From positions 124,001 to 188,000 of the forward strand of contig NZ_LMMR01000006.1 in NCBI RefSeq assembly GCF_001422325.1: DNA of 64,000 bases, given 5' to 3'. Within the stretch, counting starts at the first letter, position 1. Every line of letters starts with the position of its first letter. This document shows positions 16,865-24,647 of this stretch, in pieces. The notes under the pieces were generated by a model. That model was given only the letters and a program-made list of their open reading frames with translations, had not been told where the DNA came from and searched no databases. The DNA is from Leifsonia sp. Leaf264 (GTDB lineage Bacteria; Actinomycetota; Actinomycetes; Actinomycetales; Microbacteriaceae). A program made the position numbers and the translations under genes.

Positions 16865-17350
16865 TTACGAATCTAGCGTCAACCGGATTCCGATCGGTGC
16901 CATAGGAGTGCCTGCCGCGTAGACGGTGCCGAAAAGATCGACCGCGGATGCCGCAAGCTGCGTCCCGATCTCGGGCCACACGAGCCCGGCCTCCGTCTCA
17001 CTGTGAGCAGCCGGCTCGAGGGCGACGACGGCGAGCAGTTCGTCCGGGTCGCCGACGATGTGCGTGGCGAGCACCCCGCCATCAGGCCCGATGACGATCT
17101 CCGGGTCGGTGACCAGTACGTCGAGGAGACCGTTGTGGGCGAGGAAGTGCACGGAGCCGGAGAAGGACATCCGCCAGTCCGCGCCTTCTCTCACGGCTCG
17201 CAGCAAGGGGAACGAGAACACTCCGTCGTCGCCCTCGACAGCGCCACCTGACACCGTGTGCGTACCCTTGGCGATGACAGTCACGTACCGGATGAGCGAG
17301 TCGCGCACAGCCCAGCGCAGGGCGCTCTCGGTGGCTGTTGCTGTCGTCAT
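16865..17350 (-). CDS. Stand-alone cytoplasmic HtaA-domain protein (possible heme binder)
   Basis: A 161-residue protein whose residues 8-100 follow the HtaA domain pattern: LRWAVRDSLIRYV, then GGAV..DDGVFSFPL, MSFSGSVHFLAHNG and LLDVLVTDPEIVI. In corynebacterial HtaA and HtaB this domain binds heme through a Tyr and a His. Tyr22 (LIRYV) and His72 (FLAHNG) sit at the matching places and with similar spacing. Unlike those surface proteins there is no signal peptide, no membrane anchor and only one domain. It lies between a CMD-family gene and TetR with 2-bp gaps. A heme or ligand-binding role for a P450-rich pathway, or a lyase role, is open. Domain assignment is by eye. Confidence 0.62.
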   Translation of the reverse strand: MTTATATESALRWAVRDSLIRYVTVIAKGTHTVSGGAVEGDDGVFSFPLLRAVREGADWRMSFSGSVHFLAHNGLLDVLVTDPEIVIGPDGGVLATHIVGDPDELLAVVALEPAAHSETEAGLVWPEIGTQLAASAVDLFGTVYAAGTPMAPIGIRLTLDS

Positions 17351-17352
17351 CG

Positions 17353-17982
17353 TCAGCGCCCCGCCGACGGCTGGTGATCGGCAGGGAAGCCCGTCATTCC
17401 GGGCTCGAGTTCGAGGCCGAGATTGCGGAACGCCATGCAGTGCATGTCGTATGTTCCGATCGTGAAGACGAAGTCGATGAGCTGCTGACGCTCGAACTGC
17501 GCCTCGAGAGCGGCCCAGGTCACCGCCGAGATCAACTTGTCTCCCGTGACCATCTCGTCGATCGCCCGAACGACGGCGGCATCAGCGTCGGACCAGTCCG
17601 GCGCATCCGGACCGACGGAGAGAGCGGCGATCTCGGCCTCGGTGAGGGCGCCCGCCGCCTTGCTCATCCACACGTGCTGCGCCCATTCGTACTCGCCATA
17701 GCCGAGCCAGGTCGTGCGCAGGATGGCGATCTCGCGGATGCGGTCGGACAGGGTGGAGTGGCGCAGGTGGTTCGAGAAGGGCATCCAGCCCTTGATGAAA
17801 TCGGGATGCCAGGCGTAGATGCCGAGGATGTTGGCCTTCGGGCGTTCGACGGGCCCGTCCGCGGGTACGCCACCCGGGGCGTGTGCGCGGAGAACGGAGA
17901 ATGCCTCGTCGACTTCGGCGGTCCAGTCCTCGGTGGGTCGCGGCGGGATGCGTGGGGTGACGGTGGTCGTGGTGTCAGTCAT
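17353..17982 (-). CDS. Carboxymuconolactone decarboxylase (CMD) family protein
   Basis: A 209-residue helical protein of the CMD/AhpD superfamily. It has LSDRIREIAILRTTWLGYGEYEWAQHVWM as the central helix pair (about residues 78-106), and FTIGTYDMHCMAF near the C-terminus. The CxxC of peroxidase-type AhpD members is absent, and the conserved Glu and His of EWAQHVWM remain, as in the decarboxylase-like group. The start at 17982 is 14 bp after the SDR stop and the end is 2 bp before HtaA. A decarboxylase, lactone-related or redox-independent role is possible, and the substrate cannot be told. Confidence 0.82.
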   Translation of the reverse strand: MTDTTTTVTPRIPPRPTEDWTAEVDEAFSVLRAHAPGGVPADGPVERPKANILGIYAWHPDFIKGWMPFSNHLRHSTLSDRIREIAILRTTWLGYGEYEWAQHVWMSKAAGALTEAEIAALSVGPDAPDWSDADAAVVRAIDEMVTGDKLISAVTWAALEAQFERQQLIDFVFTIGTYDMHCMAFRNLGLELEPGMTGFPADHQPSAGR

Positions 17983-17996
17983 GGTCGTGTTCCTGT

Positions 17997-18794
17997 TCAG
18001 CCGATGAAGGATCCGCCGTTGACGCTGAGCGTCTGGCCTGTCACGTAGCCCGCTTCGTCTGAGACGAGATAGGAGACGGCGGCGGCGATGTCCTCGCCGA
18101 TTCCGACGCGGCCCACCGGGATGTACTTCGCCATGTCGTCGGCCGAGGGGATAGTGCCCGCGGCGCGCTTCTTGGCCACACTCGGCGTATCGACTGATGA
18201 TGGTGCGACCGTGTTGACCGTGACGCCCTGCTTGCCGAACTCGACGGCGAGCGCCTTCGTCATGGCCATCTGACCACCCTTCGAGGCGGCGTAATGAGCC
18301 ATGCGCGGGGCACCGCGCTGCGCACTCGACGACGAGATGAGCACGACACGACCCCAGCCTGCGCTGATGAGGTCGGGCAGGCACGCCTGCACGGTATTGA
18401 AGGTGCCGGTGAGGTTGATGCCGAGCACGGTGTTCCACTGCTCGAGGGTCATCTCGAGGAAGGACTGCTGCGGCGCGACGGCCGCGTTGGCGACGACGAC
18501 CGAGATCGGTCCGAGATCGGCGCGGATGGCGGCGAGCGCCGCGTCGACCTGGTCACGGTCGGCGACATCGGCGTCGTAGCCGCGGGCGTCGCCACCGGCG
18601 GCGATGATGCCCTCGGCGGCGGCGGCTGCAGTGCCTGGGGTGCGTCCGATGATTGCGACCGCGAATCCGTCGTGTGCGAGCCGTTCGGCGATTGCGAGTC
18701 CGATTCCGCCCGCGGCACCGGTGACTACGGCGACCCTGCGCCCGCGTGTGCTCTCGCTCTCCGGTGCTGACACCGGTGCTTCTGTGATCGTCAT
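17997..18794 (-). CDS. Short-chain dehydrogenase/reductase
   Basis: A 265-residue classical SDR with TGAAGGIG for NAD(P), VVANAAV, the catalytic Ser in ISSSSAQ and YAASK. The tail GYVTGQTLSVNGGSF is typical of FabG-like enzymes. It would interconvert an alcohol and a ketone. The start at 18794 lies behind GAGAGGA; the upstream open frame has no family similarity. It is the first gene of the SDR-CMD-HtaA-TetR operon, divergent from an IclR gene, with a 34-bp palindrome about 80 bp upstream. Confidence 0.86.
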   Translation of the reverse strand: MTITEAPVSAPESESTRGRRVAVVTGAAGGIGLAIAERLAHDGFAVAIIGRTPGTAAAAAEGIIAAGGDARGYDADVADRDQVDAALAAIRADLGPISVVVANAAVAPQQSFLEMTLEQWNTVLGINLTGTFNTVQACLPDLISAGWGRVVLISSSSAQRGAPRMAHYAASKGGQMAMTKALAVEFGKQGVTVNTVAPSSVDTPSVAKKRAAGTIPSADDMAKYIPVGRVGIGEDIAAAVSYLVSDEAGYVTGQTLSVNGGSFIG

Positions 18795-18872
18795 GCTTAC
18801 GTCCTCTCCATCGAAGACCCGGATGCGCTGGGAGCCGGCTCGCCGTGAGAGGCCGCGTGATCCGAGGTAGAA

Positions 18873-18906
18873 GTTGTTCAACGGAACAAGTGTTCTTTTG
18901 AGCAAC
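18873..18906. promoter_or_regulatory. 34-bp palindromic operator between SDR and IclR genes
   Basis: The half site GTTGYTCAANNGAACA and its complement form a near-perfect palindrome centred between 18889 and 18890, with an inner perfect GAACA-AG-TGTTC. It lies in the 196-bp divergent intergenic region. Size and position suit the IclR-family protein encoded just downstream. Confidence 0.65.
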
Positions 18907-18990
18907 TGCAATAGGATCGCTTGCGCCCCTCACCGTTGTCAAGCCGACCGGTCGGGGTGCATCAGATGGACGAACGAACGAACGGCGGCA

Positions 18991-19812
18991 ATGGGTATGG
19001 CGACGGATGTGGCTGCGATCGATTCGGGCGACGCAGGGCGACGCCGCCAGCCACTCGCCCGTGGCATCGAACTGTTGACCTACATGGTCGAGAGCACCAA
19101 GGATGCCCACGGCGTGCGCGAACTCGCCGGCCGTCTCTCGGTGAGCCCGAGCACGGCCCACAGGCTCATCACCGATCTCGAGAAGCTCGGCCTGGTGCGC
19201 CGCGCCGAGAACGGCAGCTCCTACCGCCTCGGGCTCGAGTTCCTGCGGCTCGCGTGGCTGACAGTCGACCGTTACCCCTCGGAGGAGCTCGCACTGGGCG
19301 TTCTCCACGACCTCGTGGAGCAGACGGGCGAATCGGCGTTCTCTGCGCTCTATGACGACCAGCGTCACCAGATGATGTTCACGACAACCGTCGAATCGTC
19401 GCATCCGCTGCGATACTCGCTGCCGATTCAGCAGTGGATGCCGCTGCATGGCGGTGCGAGCGGTCTCGCGATCCTCGCGTTCCTACCCGAGAAGACCCAG
19501 CATGAGATCGCGCACAGCAAGCTCGCCCAACTCACCCCCGACACAGTCACGGACCCCGACGTCCTCTTGGGACGTCTCGAACAGATCCGAACAGACGGAT
19601 ACGCCATGACCCGCGGGGAGCGCATCGAAGGCGCTGTGGCGGTCGCCGCTCCAGTATTCGGTCTCATCCCGGGATCAGTCGCCGGCGCAGCCGGCATCTC
19701 GATCCCCGAGCAGCGGTTCGATGTGTCGAAGATCGAGAAGCTCGCGCTCCAGGTACGTCAGGCCGCGGCGCAGATCTCCGCGAACATCAGCGGCCAGCAA
19801 CTGGAGCGCTGA
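18991..19812 (+). CDS. IclR family transcriptional regulator
   Basis: A 273-residue regulator. The N-terminal winged helix (about residues 22-85, including AGRLSVSPSTAHRLITDLEKLGLV) is followed by the GAF-like effector domain (about 95-260, with MPLHGGASGLAILAFL and the conserved GYAMTRGERIEGAVAVAAPVF block). Two starts, 18991 and 18997, are possible and neither has a strong ribosome site. IclR proteins in catabolic islands bind aromatic or acid inducers. The long palindrome just upstream is the probable target, giving autoregulation and control of the divergent SDR operon. Confidence 0.87.
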   Translation: MGMATDVAAIDSGDAGRRRQPLARGIELLTYMVESTKDAHGVRELAGRLSVSPSTAHRLITDLEKLGLVRRAENGSSYRLGLEFLRLAWLTVDRYPSEELALGVLHDLVEQTGESAFSALYDDQRHQMMFTTTVESSHPLRYSLPIQQWMPLHGGASGLAILAFLPEKTQHEIAHSKLAQLTPDTVTDPDVLLGRLEQIRTDGYAMTRGERIEGAVAVAAPVFGLIPGSVAGAAGISIPEQRFDVSKIEKLALQVRQAAAQISANISGQQLER

Positions 19813-19915
19813 ACCCCGCGCCCTGGCAGCGAGGGCCCTGGGTGTCGATTTCCTGTGTACCGGGTGCGGTCGCGGCGGTAGCGTGGCTGGTGCCCGATGC
19901 CCGGTAGGGGGAAGC

Positions 19916-20857
19916 ATGTCACGCGCTGTCGTTCTCGTGTCCGGTGGCGCTGCCGTCACTCCCTTCACCACACCTGATGCCGCCGCCGGCGCTGGCCTTC
20001 CCGCGGGCAACACCATGACCGCGCTCAGATCCCACCTCCTCCAGCGCAACTTCGCTGCCTACACGGCGCCCGCCCGCATCGGTCGGGGAACCGTGACAGA
20101 AGACCTCGGATGGCAGGGATTCTCGTCGGTTCCCGAGGTGCTGCCCGCGGATATGACGATCAACGCTGTCGGCCACATCGAAGATGCCGGGGCGGCGCTG
20201 AATGGGTTCCTCGACCACCTCGCGGACACGTACGGGGTGGATGAGGTGGATCTCGTGGGGCACTCGATGGGCGGACTGTTCTCTCGGGCGGCGATCCCCC
20301 ACACCCTCGACGCCGCGTCGGCTGTGACCGTCCGCAGCCTGGTCACGTTGGGGACACCGTGGACTGGGGCGATCCTCGGCGACTACTGGAGCGGTGACAT
20401 CACGGTGACCGACGCCCACGGGGACGCTGTTGCCGTCCGCATCCTCGAAGACTCTGAAGAGTTCGCCCGCGAGAACAACCAGGGCGCCGCCGATGACGCG
20501 GGTCGGCGATTCCTTGCCAGTGCGGGTGGTTGGAACGACCGGCAGGCTGGCGCACTCACGGGAACACCCGTCACCGTGATCGCAGGCGACTACTTCGACG
20601 CCTACAGCTCACCGGACATCCTCTGGCCACATGACGGGTTGGTGACGGCCACGAGCGCGCTCGCTCAACGTGTGCCCGGCACAGTGCTTCCGCATCGAAC
20701 GGAGCATCGATTCCGTGACGTGCACAGCATCTTCGTCGCTGACTCCGTGCAGTTGCCGTGGGAGCGGGCAATCACGTGGGACCCGGAGGTGCTCGCCATA
20801 GTCGGTGACGCACTGGAGGACGCCGACCGCGGCAGTGATCACCACGAGGCACCGTGA
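19916..20857 (+). CDS. Alpha/beta hydrolase, lipase/PGAP1-like
   Basis: A 313-residue protein with the nucleophile elbow VGHSMGGLFSRAA (GxSxG) after the strand VDEVDLVGH. A later Asp in WPHDGLV and a His in EHRFRDVHSIF can complete the triad. The LVTLGTPWTG segment is typical of lipase-class and PGAP1-like hydrolases. No signal peptide is seen. The ATG at 19916 follows GGGGGAAG. It stands alone between the IclR gene and a convergent lipoprotein gene, so its link to the catabolic pathway is uncertain. Confidence 0.78.
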   Translation: MSRAVVLVSGGAAVTPFTTPDAAAGAGLPAGNTMTALRSHLLQRNFAAYTAPARIGRGTVTEDLGWQGFSSVPEVLPADMTINAVGHIEDAGAALNGFLDHLADTYGVDEVDLVGHSMGGLFSRAAIPHTLDAASAVTVRSLVTLGTPWTGAILGDYWSGDITVTDAHGDAVAVRILEDSEEFARENNQGAADDAGRRFLASAGGWNDRQAGALTGTPVTVIAGDYFDAYSSPDILWPHDGLVTATSALAQRVPGTVLPHRTEHRFRDVHSIFVADSVQLPWERAITWDPEVLAIVGDALEDADRGSDHHEAP

Positions 20858-20879
20858 ATCGTCCTCATTCGCCGTGAGA

Positions 20880-20894
20880 GCCGACAGAGTCGGC
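20880..20894. terminator. Short hairpin between convergent genes
   Basis: GCCGAC-AGA-GTCGGC forms a 6-bp stem with a 3-base loop in the 77-bp space between the hydrolase and lipoprotein genes. It is small, so the terminator call is weak. Confidence 0.3.
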
Positions 20895-20934
20895 GTCGAG
20901 CACCGCGGACGTGGGGCTTGCCCGGCGAGGCACC

Positions 20935-21321
20935 CTACGTCGCCGGCGTGACCTCGACGGTGAAGTGGACTTCGTCGCCACTGGTGGAGTTCTTCATCTC
21001 CACGTCGGTCGTGCCCTCCTTCTTCGCCTCGAACCCGGGGTTGAATGTCGCACTCCCATCGTCCTTCCCGGGCGTGAAGGTGAGGATGTCCTCGTCTGCG
21101 ATGTCCGCGGTCCAGTCGGCATACGTTTCGTCGTCGCCGGTGATGTCGAGTGTGCCACCCTCGGGCACCTGAACGGTCGTACCGTCGATGGTGGAGAAGT
21201 CGGCCATGGCGGGAGGGAGGACGCTCGGATCATCGCTTCCTCCGCTGGAGCTGCACGCGGCAGTCGCCAAGATGCAGGCGGTGATCATGATCGTGGCGAG
21301 AACGCGTCGGCCGAGAAGCAT
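20935..21321 (-). CDS. Small secreted lipoprotein, single beta domain
   Basis: A 128-residue protein with a lipoprotein signal: two Arg, a hydrophobic stretch and the lipobox ATAAC followed by Ser/Gly linker. The mature part (about 95 residues) is acidic, with predicted strands such as GTLDITGDDE, DILTFTPG and VHFTVEV. The order of these strands resembles chagasin/I42-type inhibitor or Ig-like folds, but no key inhibitor motif is seen. The ATG at 21321 is preferred over 21345 because GGGGG lies ahead and the signal peptide then has normal length. Function unknown. Confidence 0.65.
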   Translation of the reverse strand: MLLGRRVLATIMITACILATAACSSSGGSDDPSVLPPAMADFSTIDGTTVQVPEGGTLDITGDDETYADWTADIADEDILTFTPGKDDGSATFNPGFEAKKEGTTDVEMKNSTSGDEVHFTVEVTPAT

Positions 21322-21500
21322 GCGTGTTACCCCCAATGTAGGCACGTTCGGTCACGATAGCACCGCCCCGATGCTGGCGCCCAGGGCGATTGCGTCGGGC
21401 CGAGAACTCGGAGAACGATCCCGCGCAACGACGCGCCCCCATCACCCTGATTGACCAAAGTGGCAACCAGCGGGCGGGGGTGTTCACGTTCGGCGCTCAG

Positions 21501-21529
21501 TTGACACCTGAGCGGCTCCGGTTGATACT
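21501..21529 (+). promoter_or_regulatory. Sigma70-type promoter of the ferredoxin/reductase operon
   Basis: TTGACA (21501-21506) and GATACT (21524-21529) are separated by 17 bp, the best promoter match in the window. It points at the reductase gene starting at 21668 and gives a leader of about 130 bases. The 346-bp space between the lipoprotein start (21321) and 21668 holds this promoter and the operator below, and nothing else that I can recognise. Confidence 0.65.
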
Positions 21530-21556
21530 GGTGTTGCGTTATAGCGATCTTCCGTT

Positions 21557-21571
21557 CCGTTCAACGAACGG
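21557..21571 (+). promoter_or_regulatory. Inverted repeat CCGTTC-AAC-GAACGG downstream of promoter
   Basis: A perfect 6-bp inverted repeat with 3-base spacer lies about 20 bp after the expected transcription start, a position suited to a repressor. The TTCAAC core also occurs in the palindrome at 18873-18906, so the same IclR-type protein is a candidate. Confidence 0.5.
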
Positions 21572-21667
21572 TCCGGGAGATCGATAGTCGCGATTCCCAG
21601 GCCGCCGCCGACGTCGGATTCGACGTTCGGCATCCCCGGCCCTGACAAAGACGTTAGGACTCAGACC

Positions 21668-22906
21668 ATGACCGGACTCGGCGATTCCCGCCACGTCGTC
21701 GTCGTCGGCGCTTCCCTTGCAGGCACGCGAACCGCGCAGAACCTCCGCGCCCTCGGCCACACCGGCCCCATCACGCTGATCGGAGCAGAGGCAGAGCTCC
21801 CGTACGATCGGCCGCCACTGTCGAAGGACCTGTTGGTCTCGGACTGGTCCGACGAGACCGTCGAGGGATTCCGCCTCGCGACGTCGGCTGAACTCGATGA
21901 TCTGAACCTCGACCTGAGGCTCGGCGTCGCTGCGACAGCGCTCGACCCCGACACCCGACAGGTCACCCTCGCCGACGGAGCGAGCGTCGACTACGACGTG
22001 CTCGTCATCGCCACCGGTGCAGCTGCGCGCCCCTCTCCGTGGCGTCCCGCCTCGGGCCTTCTCCAGTTGCGCACACTCTCGGACGCCCGTGCGATCGCCG
22101 CGCGCCTGGCACTGCGCGAGCCCGTCGTCGTTGTCGGAGGAGGTTTCATCGGCACCGAGATCGCCGCCGCCGCCATCAAACTCGGCTGCCCAGTCACCGT
22201 CGTCGACCCTGTCGCGGAGCCCATGACCCGGATCGTCGGCCCCGAGGTCGCCGGCAGCCTCGTCGACCTTCACCGAGCCAATGGAGCAGCCACCCGTTTC
22301 GGCGTCGGCGTCGTCGACATTCGCGGGGAGGCCGGTGCGCTCACGGTCGTGCTCGATGACGGCAGTGAATTGACTGCGTCCACGGCGATCGTCGGAATCG
22401 GATCCGTCCCCGGCACCGCGTGGCTGGAGGGCTCGGGCCTGACCCTCGACAACGGTGTGGTGACCGACGCGCGCCTCCGCGCCATCGGCGTCGACGACAT
22501 CTACGCGATCGGGGACGTCGCCCGGTGGCCGCACCCCGGTCTCGGCGCCCATCGAGCCGAGCACTGGACCAACTCGAGCGACCAGGCGCGCTTCGTCGCA
22601 GCCGCGATCGCCCAGGATGCCGTCCTCGAGTACTCCTCGACCGACTATGTCTGGTCCGACCAGTACGACTGGAAGGTGCACACCGTGGGTTGGCGCGATC
22701 CCCAGGGAAGTTCCGTCCTGGTCGGCGATCTGGCCGCAGACGGACGCGTCGCCGTTGTGCACGCTGATGCCGATGGCAACGCGTGTGGCGCGGTCACCAT
22801 CAACTGGGTGCGCGCCCTCAACCAGGCCAGACGACTGCTCATGGCCGGCGACACCGCCGAGGCGATTGCCGAGCAGCTCGAGCAACTCACCGTGCGCGCG
22901 GCCTGA
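21668..22906 (+). CDS. NAD(P)H-ferredoxin reductase, rhodocoxin/putidaredoxin reductase type
   Basis: A 412-residue two-dinucleotide-binding flavoprotein. FAD is bound by VVVVGASLAGTRTA (residues 9-22) and NADH by VVVVGGGFIGTEIA. The YAIGDVARW strand and a C-terminal WSDQYDWKVHTVG interface region are as in ThcD, PdR and BphA4 relatives. It passes electrons from NAD(P)H to a ferredoxin serving a P450 or dioxygenase. It is the first gene of a plus-strand operon with FdxA, an FprA-type reductase and Mrp. Its partner could be the FdxA next door or the small 3Fe-4S ferredoxins beside the two P450 genes. Confidence 0.87.
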   Translation: MTGLGDSRHVVVVGASLAGTRTAQNLRALGHTGPITLIGAEAELPYDRPPLSKDLLVSDWSDETVEGFRLATSAELDDLNLDLRLGVAATALDPDTRQVTLADGASVDYDVLVIATGAAARPSPWRPASGLLQLRTLSDARAIAARLALREPVVVVGGGFIGTEIAAAAIKLGCPVTVVDPVAEPMTRIVGPEVAGSLVDLHRANGAATRFGVGVVDIRGEAGALTVVLDDGSELTASTAIVGIGSVPGTAWLEGSGLTLDNGVVTDARLRAIGVDDIYAIGDVARWPHPGLGAHRAEHWTNSSDQARFVAAAIAQDAVLEYSSTDYVWSDQYDWKVHTVGWRDPQGSSVLVGDLAADGRVAVVHADADGNACGAVTINWVRALNQARRLLMAGDTAEAIAEQLEQLTVRAA

Positions 22907-22940
22907 TCCGTCGTACACGGCAACAGAAGGAAGGAACCCC

Positions 22941-23264
22941 ATGGTTTACGTGGTCACCGAAGCCTGCGTCGACGTGCAGGACAAGAGCTGCATGCAGGAG
23001 TGCCCCGCAGACTGCATCTTCGAGGGCGGGCGGATGACGTACATCAACCCCGACCTCTGCATCGACTGCGGCGCGTGCGTCGCCGCCTGCCCTGTCGACG
23101 CGATCTTCTACGACGCCGAACTGCCGGCGGAACACGAGTCGTTCATCGGGATCAACGAGCGGTTCTTCTCCGAGACCGTCACCCCCAAGAGCGGTCGCAA
23201 GGCCGGAAAGATCGACTACGACGTCGACGTCATCGCGGGCTTCGCCCCGCGCGAGGAGGCCTGA
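22941..23264 (+). CDS. fdxA: FdxA-type seven-iron ferredoxin
   Basis: A 107-residue ferredoxin with Cys9, 17, 21 and 25 (ACVDVQDKSCMQECPADC) and Cys40, 43, 46 and 50 (CIDCGACVAACP), the 3Fe-4S/4Fe-4S pattern of actinobacterial FdxA. The C-terminal extension (residues 60-107) is normal for the family. AAGGAAGG precedes the ATG. The FprA-type reductase gene begins 3 bp after its stop, so the pair is a natural electron chain NADPH-FprA-FdxA. A second FdxA-type gene lies at 34732-35046. Confidence 0.9.
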   Translation: MVYVVTEACVDVQDKSCMQECPADCIFEGGRMTYINPDLCIDCGACVAACPVDAIFYDAELPAEHESFIGINERFFSETVTPKSGRKAGKIDYDVDVIAGFAPREEA

Positions 23265-23267
23265 TCC

Positions 23268-24647
23268 ATGTCCGTCACCCGTGTCGCCGTCGTCGGCTCC
23301 GGCCCGTCCGGTGCCTACACCGCCCAGCTCCTGACCGAGGAGTCTGAGACTCCCGTCGAGGTCGATGTCTTCGACCAGCTGCCGACGCCCTTCGGTCTCG
23401 TTCGCTATGGCGTCGCCCCCGACCACCCCAGGGTGAAGTCGATCTCCACCTCCTTCGCCGAGGTGTTCGAAGAGACGCCCGGCCTGCGCTTCCTCGGGAA
23501 CGTGTGCGTGGGCACCGACGTCTCGATCGACGAGCTGCGTGCGCACTACGACGCTGTCGTGTTCGCCAACGGCGCTCCACTCGACCGCAGACTGGACGTG
23601 CCCGGCGAAGAACTCGCCCGGGTTCACGCCGTGCGCGAGTTCGTCTCGTGGTACCAGGGTCACCCCGACCAGTCTGCGGACGCTTTCGTGCTCGACGGCA
23701 AGCGCGCTGTCGTCATCGGCGTCGGCAACGTCGCACTCGATGCGGCCCGGATGCTCGTGCGCGAGGTCGACGACCTGCGCCGCACAGACATACCCGAGCA
23801 CATCGTCGAGGCATTCGCCGACAGCACCTTCGATGAGGTCGTCGTCATCGGACGCCGGGGACCCGCCTTCGCCAAGTTCACGAACAAGGAGTTCATCGAA
23901 CTCCTCGAGGTCGAGAGCACCGATGTCATCGTCGATCCGGCCGATCTGGAGCTCGACGCCGAACAGCAGGCGCACATCGACGCTGATCCCGCAGCTCGTC
24001 GGCTCCTGGCGACCTTCCAGAAGGCCGCCGATCGTGGGTCGCTCGGGCGCAGCAAGACGATTCGATTCCTCTTTGACCGCACCCCGGTCGCCTTCGTGAG
24101 CGATGAGGCCGGCGGGGAGCCCGCTGGGACGGTCGCCGGCATCCGCCTGACCAAGACGAGCGATCCCTCCGTGATCGAGACGCTCGAGGCGCAACTCGCC
24201 CTCCGATCCGTCGGCTACCTGGGCAAGGCCATCGACGGACTGCCCTTCGACGAGCGAACTGGAACGATCCCCCACCGCGACTCCCGCGTCGTCGACGGTG
24301 ACGAGATCGTGCAGGGGGTGTACGTCGCCGGCTGGATCAAGCGTGGCCCCAACGGCGTCGTGGGTACGAACCGCAAGTGCGCCCTCGAGACCGTGACATC
24401 GATTCTGGAAGACATCGCCGCGCGCGGTGGCGTGTCGAGCGCGACGAGTGCCGAGGCCATCGATGACGTCCTCCGTTCACGCGGAGTCGGTGTCGTCGAC
24501 TGGAATGACTGGCGAGCCATCGAGACCGCCGAGGTCGCCGCCGGCACGGCGGTCGGTCGGGAACGCGTGAAGCTGTACGTGCGCGAGCACATGCTCCGCG
24601 TCGCTGCGGTAGGCGGCGAGCTCGCGGGTGTTCCAGCCCATGCCTGA
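23268..24647 (+). CDS. fprA: Ferredoxin-NADP reductase, FprA/adrenodoxin reductase type
   Basis: A 459-residue flavoprotein with VVGSGPSGAYTA (FAD, residues 8-19), the adrenodoxin-reductase-like DQLPTPFGLVRYGVAPDH and VIGVGNVALDAARMLVR for NADP. The C-terminal WIKRGPNGVVGTNRKCA block is a hallmark of mycobacterial FprA. It reduces FdxA-type ferredoxins with NADPH. It lies 3 bp after fdxA and overlaps the mrp start by 8 bp. Having this enzyme and a rhodocoxin-type reductase in one operon gives two separate routes of electron entry. Confidence 0.9.
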   Translation: MSVTRVAVVGSGPSGAYTAQLLTEESETPVEVDVFDQLPTPFGLVRYGVAPDHPRVKSISTSFAEVFEETPGLRFLGNVCVGTDVSIDELRAHYDAVVFANGAPLDRRLDVPGEELARVHAVREFVSWYQGHPDQSADAFVLDGKRAVVIGVGNVALDAARMLVREVDDLRRTDIPEHIVEAFADSTFDEVVVIGRRGPAFAKFTNKEFIELLEVESTDVIVDPADLELDAEQQAHIDADPAARRLLATFQKAADRGSLGRSKTIRFLFDRTPVAFVSDEAGGEPAGTVAGIRLTKTSDPSVIETLEAQLALRSVGYLGKAIDGLPFDERTGTIPHRDSRVVDGDEIVQGVYVAGWIKRGPNGVVGTNRKCALETVTSILEDIAARGGVSSATSAEAIDDVLRSRGVGVVDWNDWRAIETAEVAAGTAVGRERVKLYVREHMLRVAAVGGELAGVPAHA

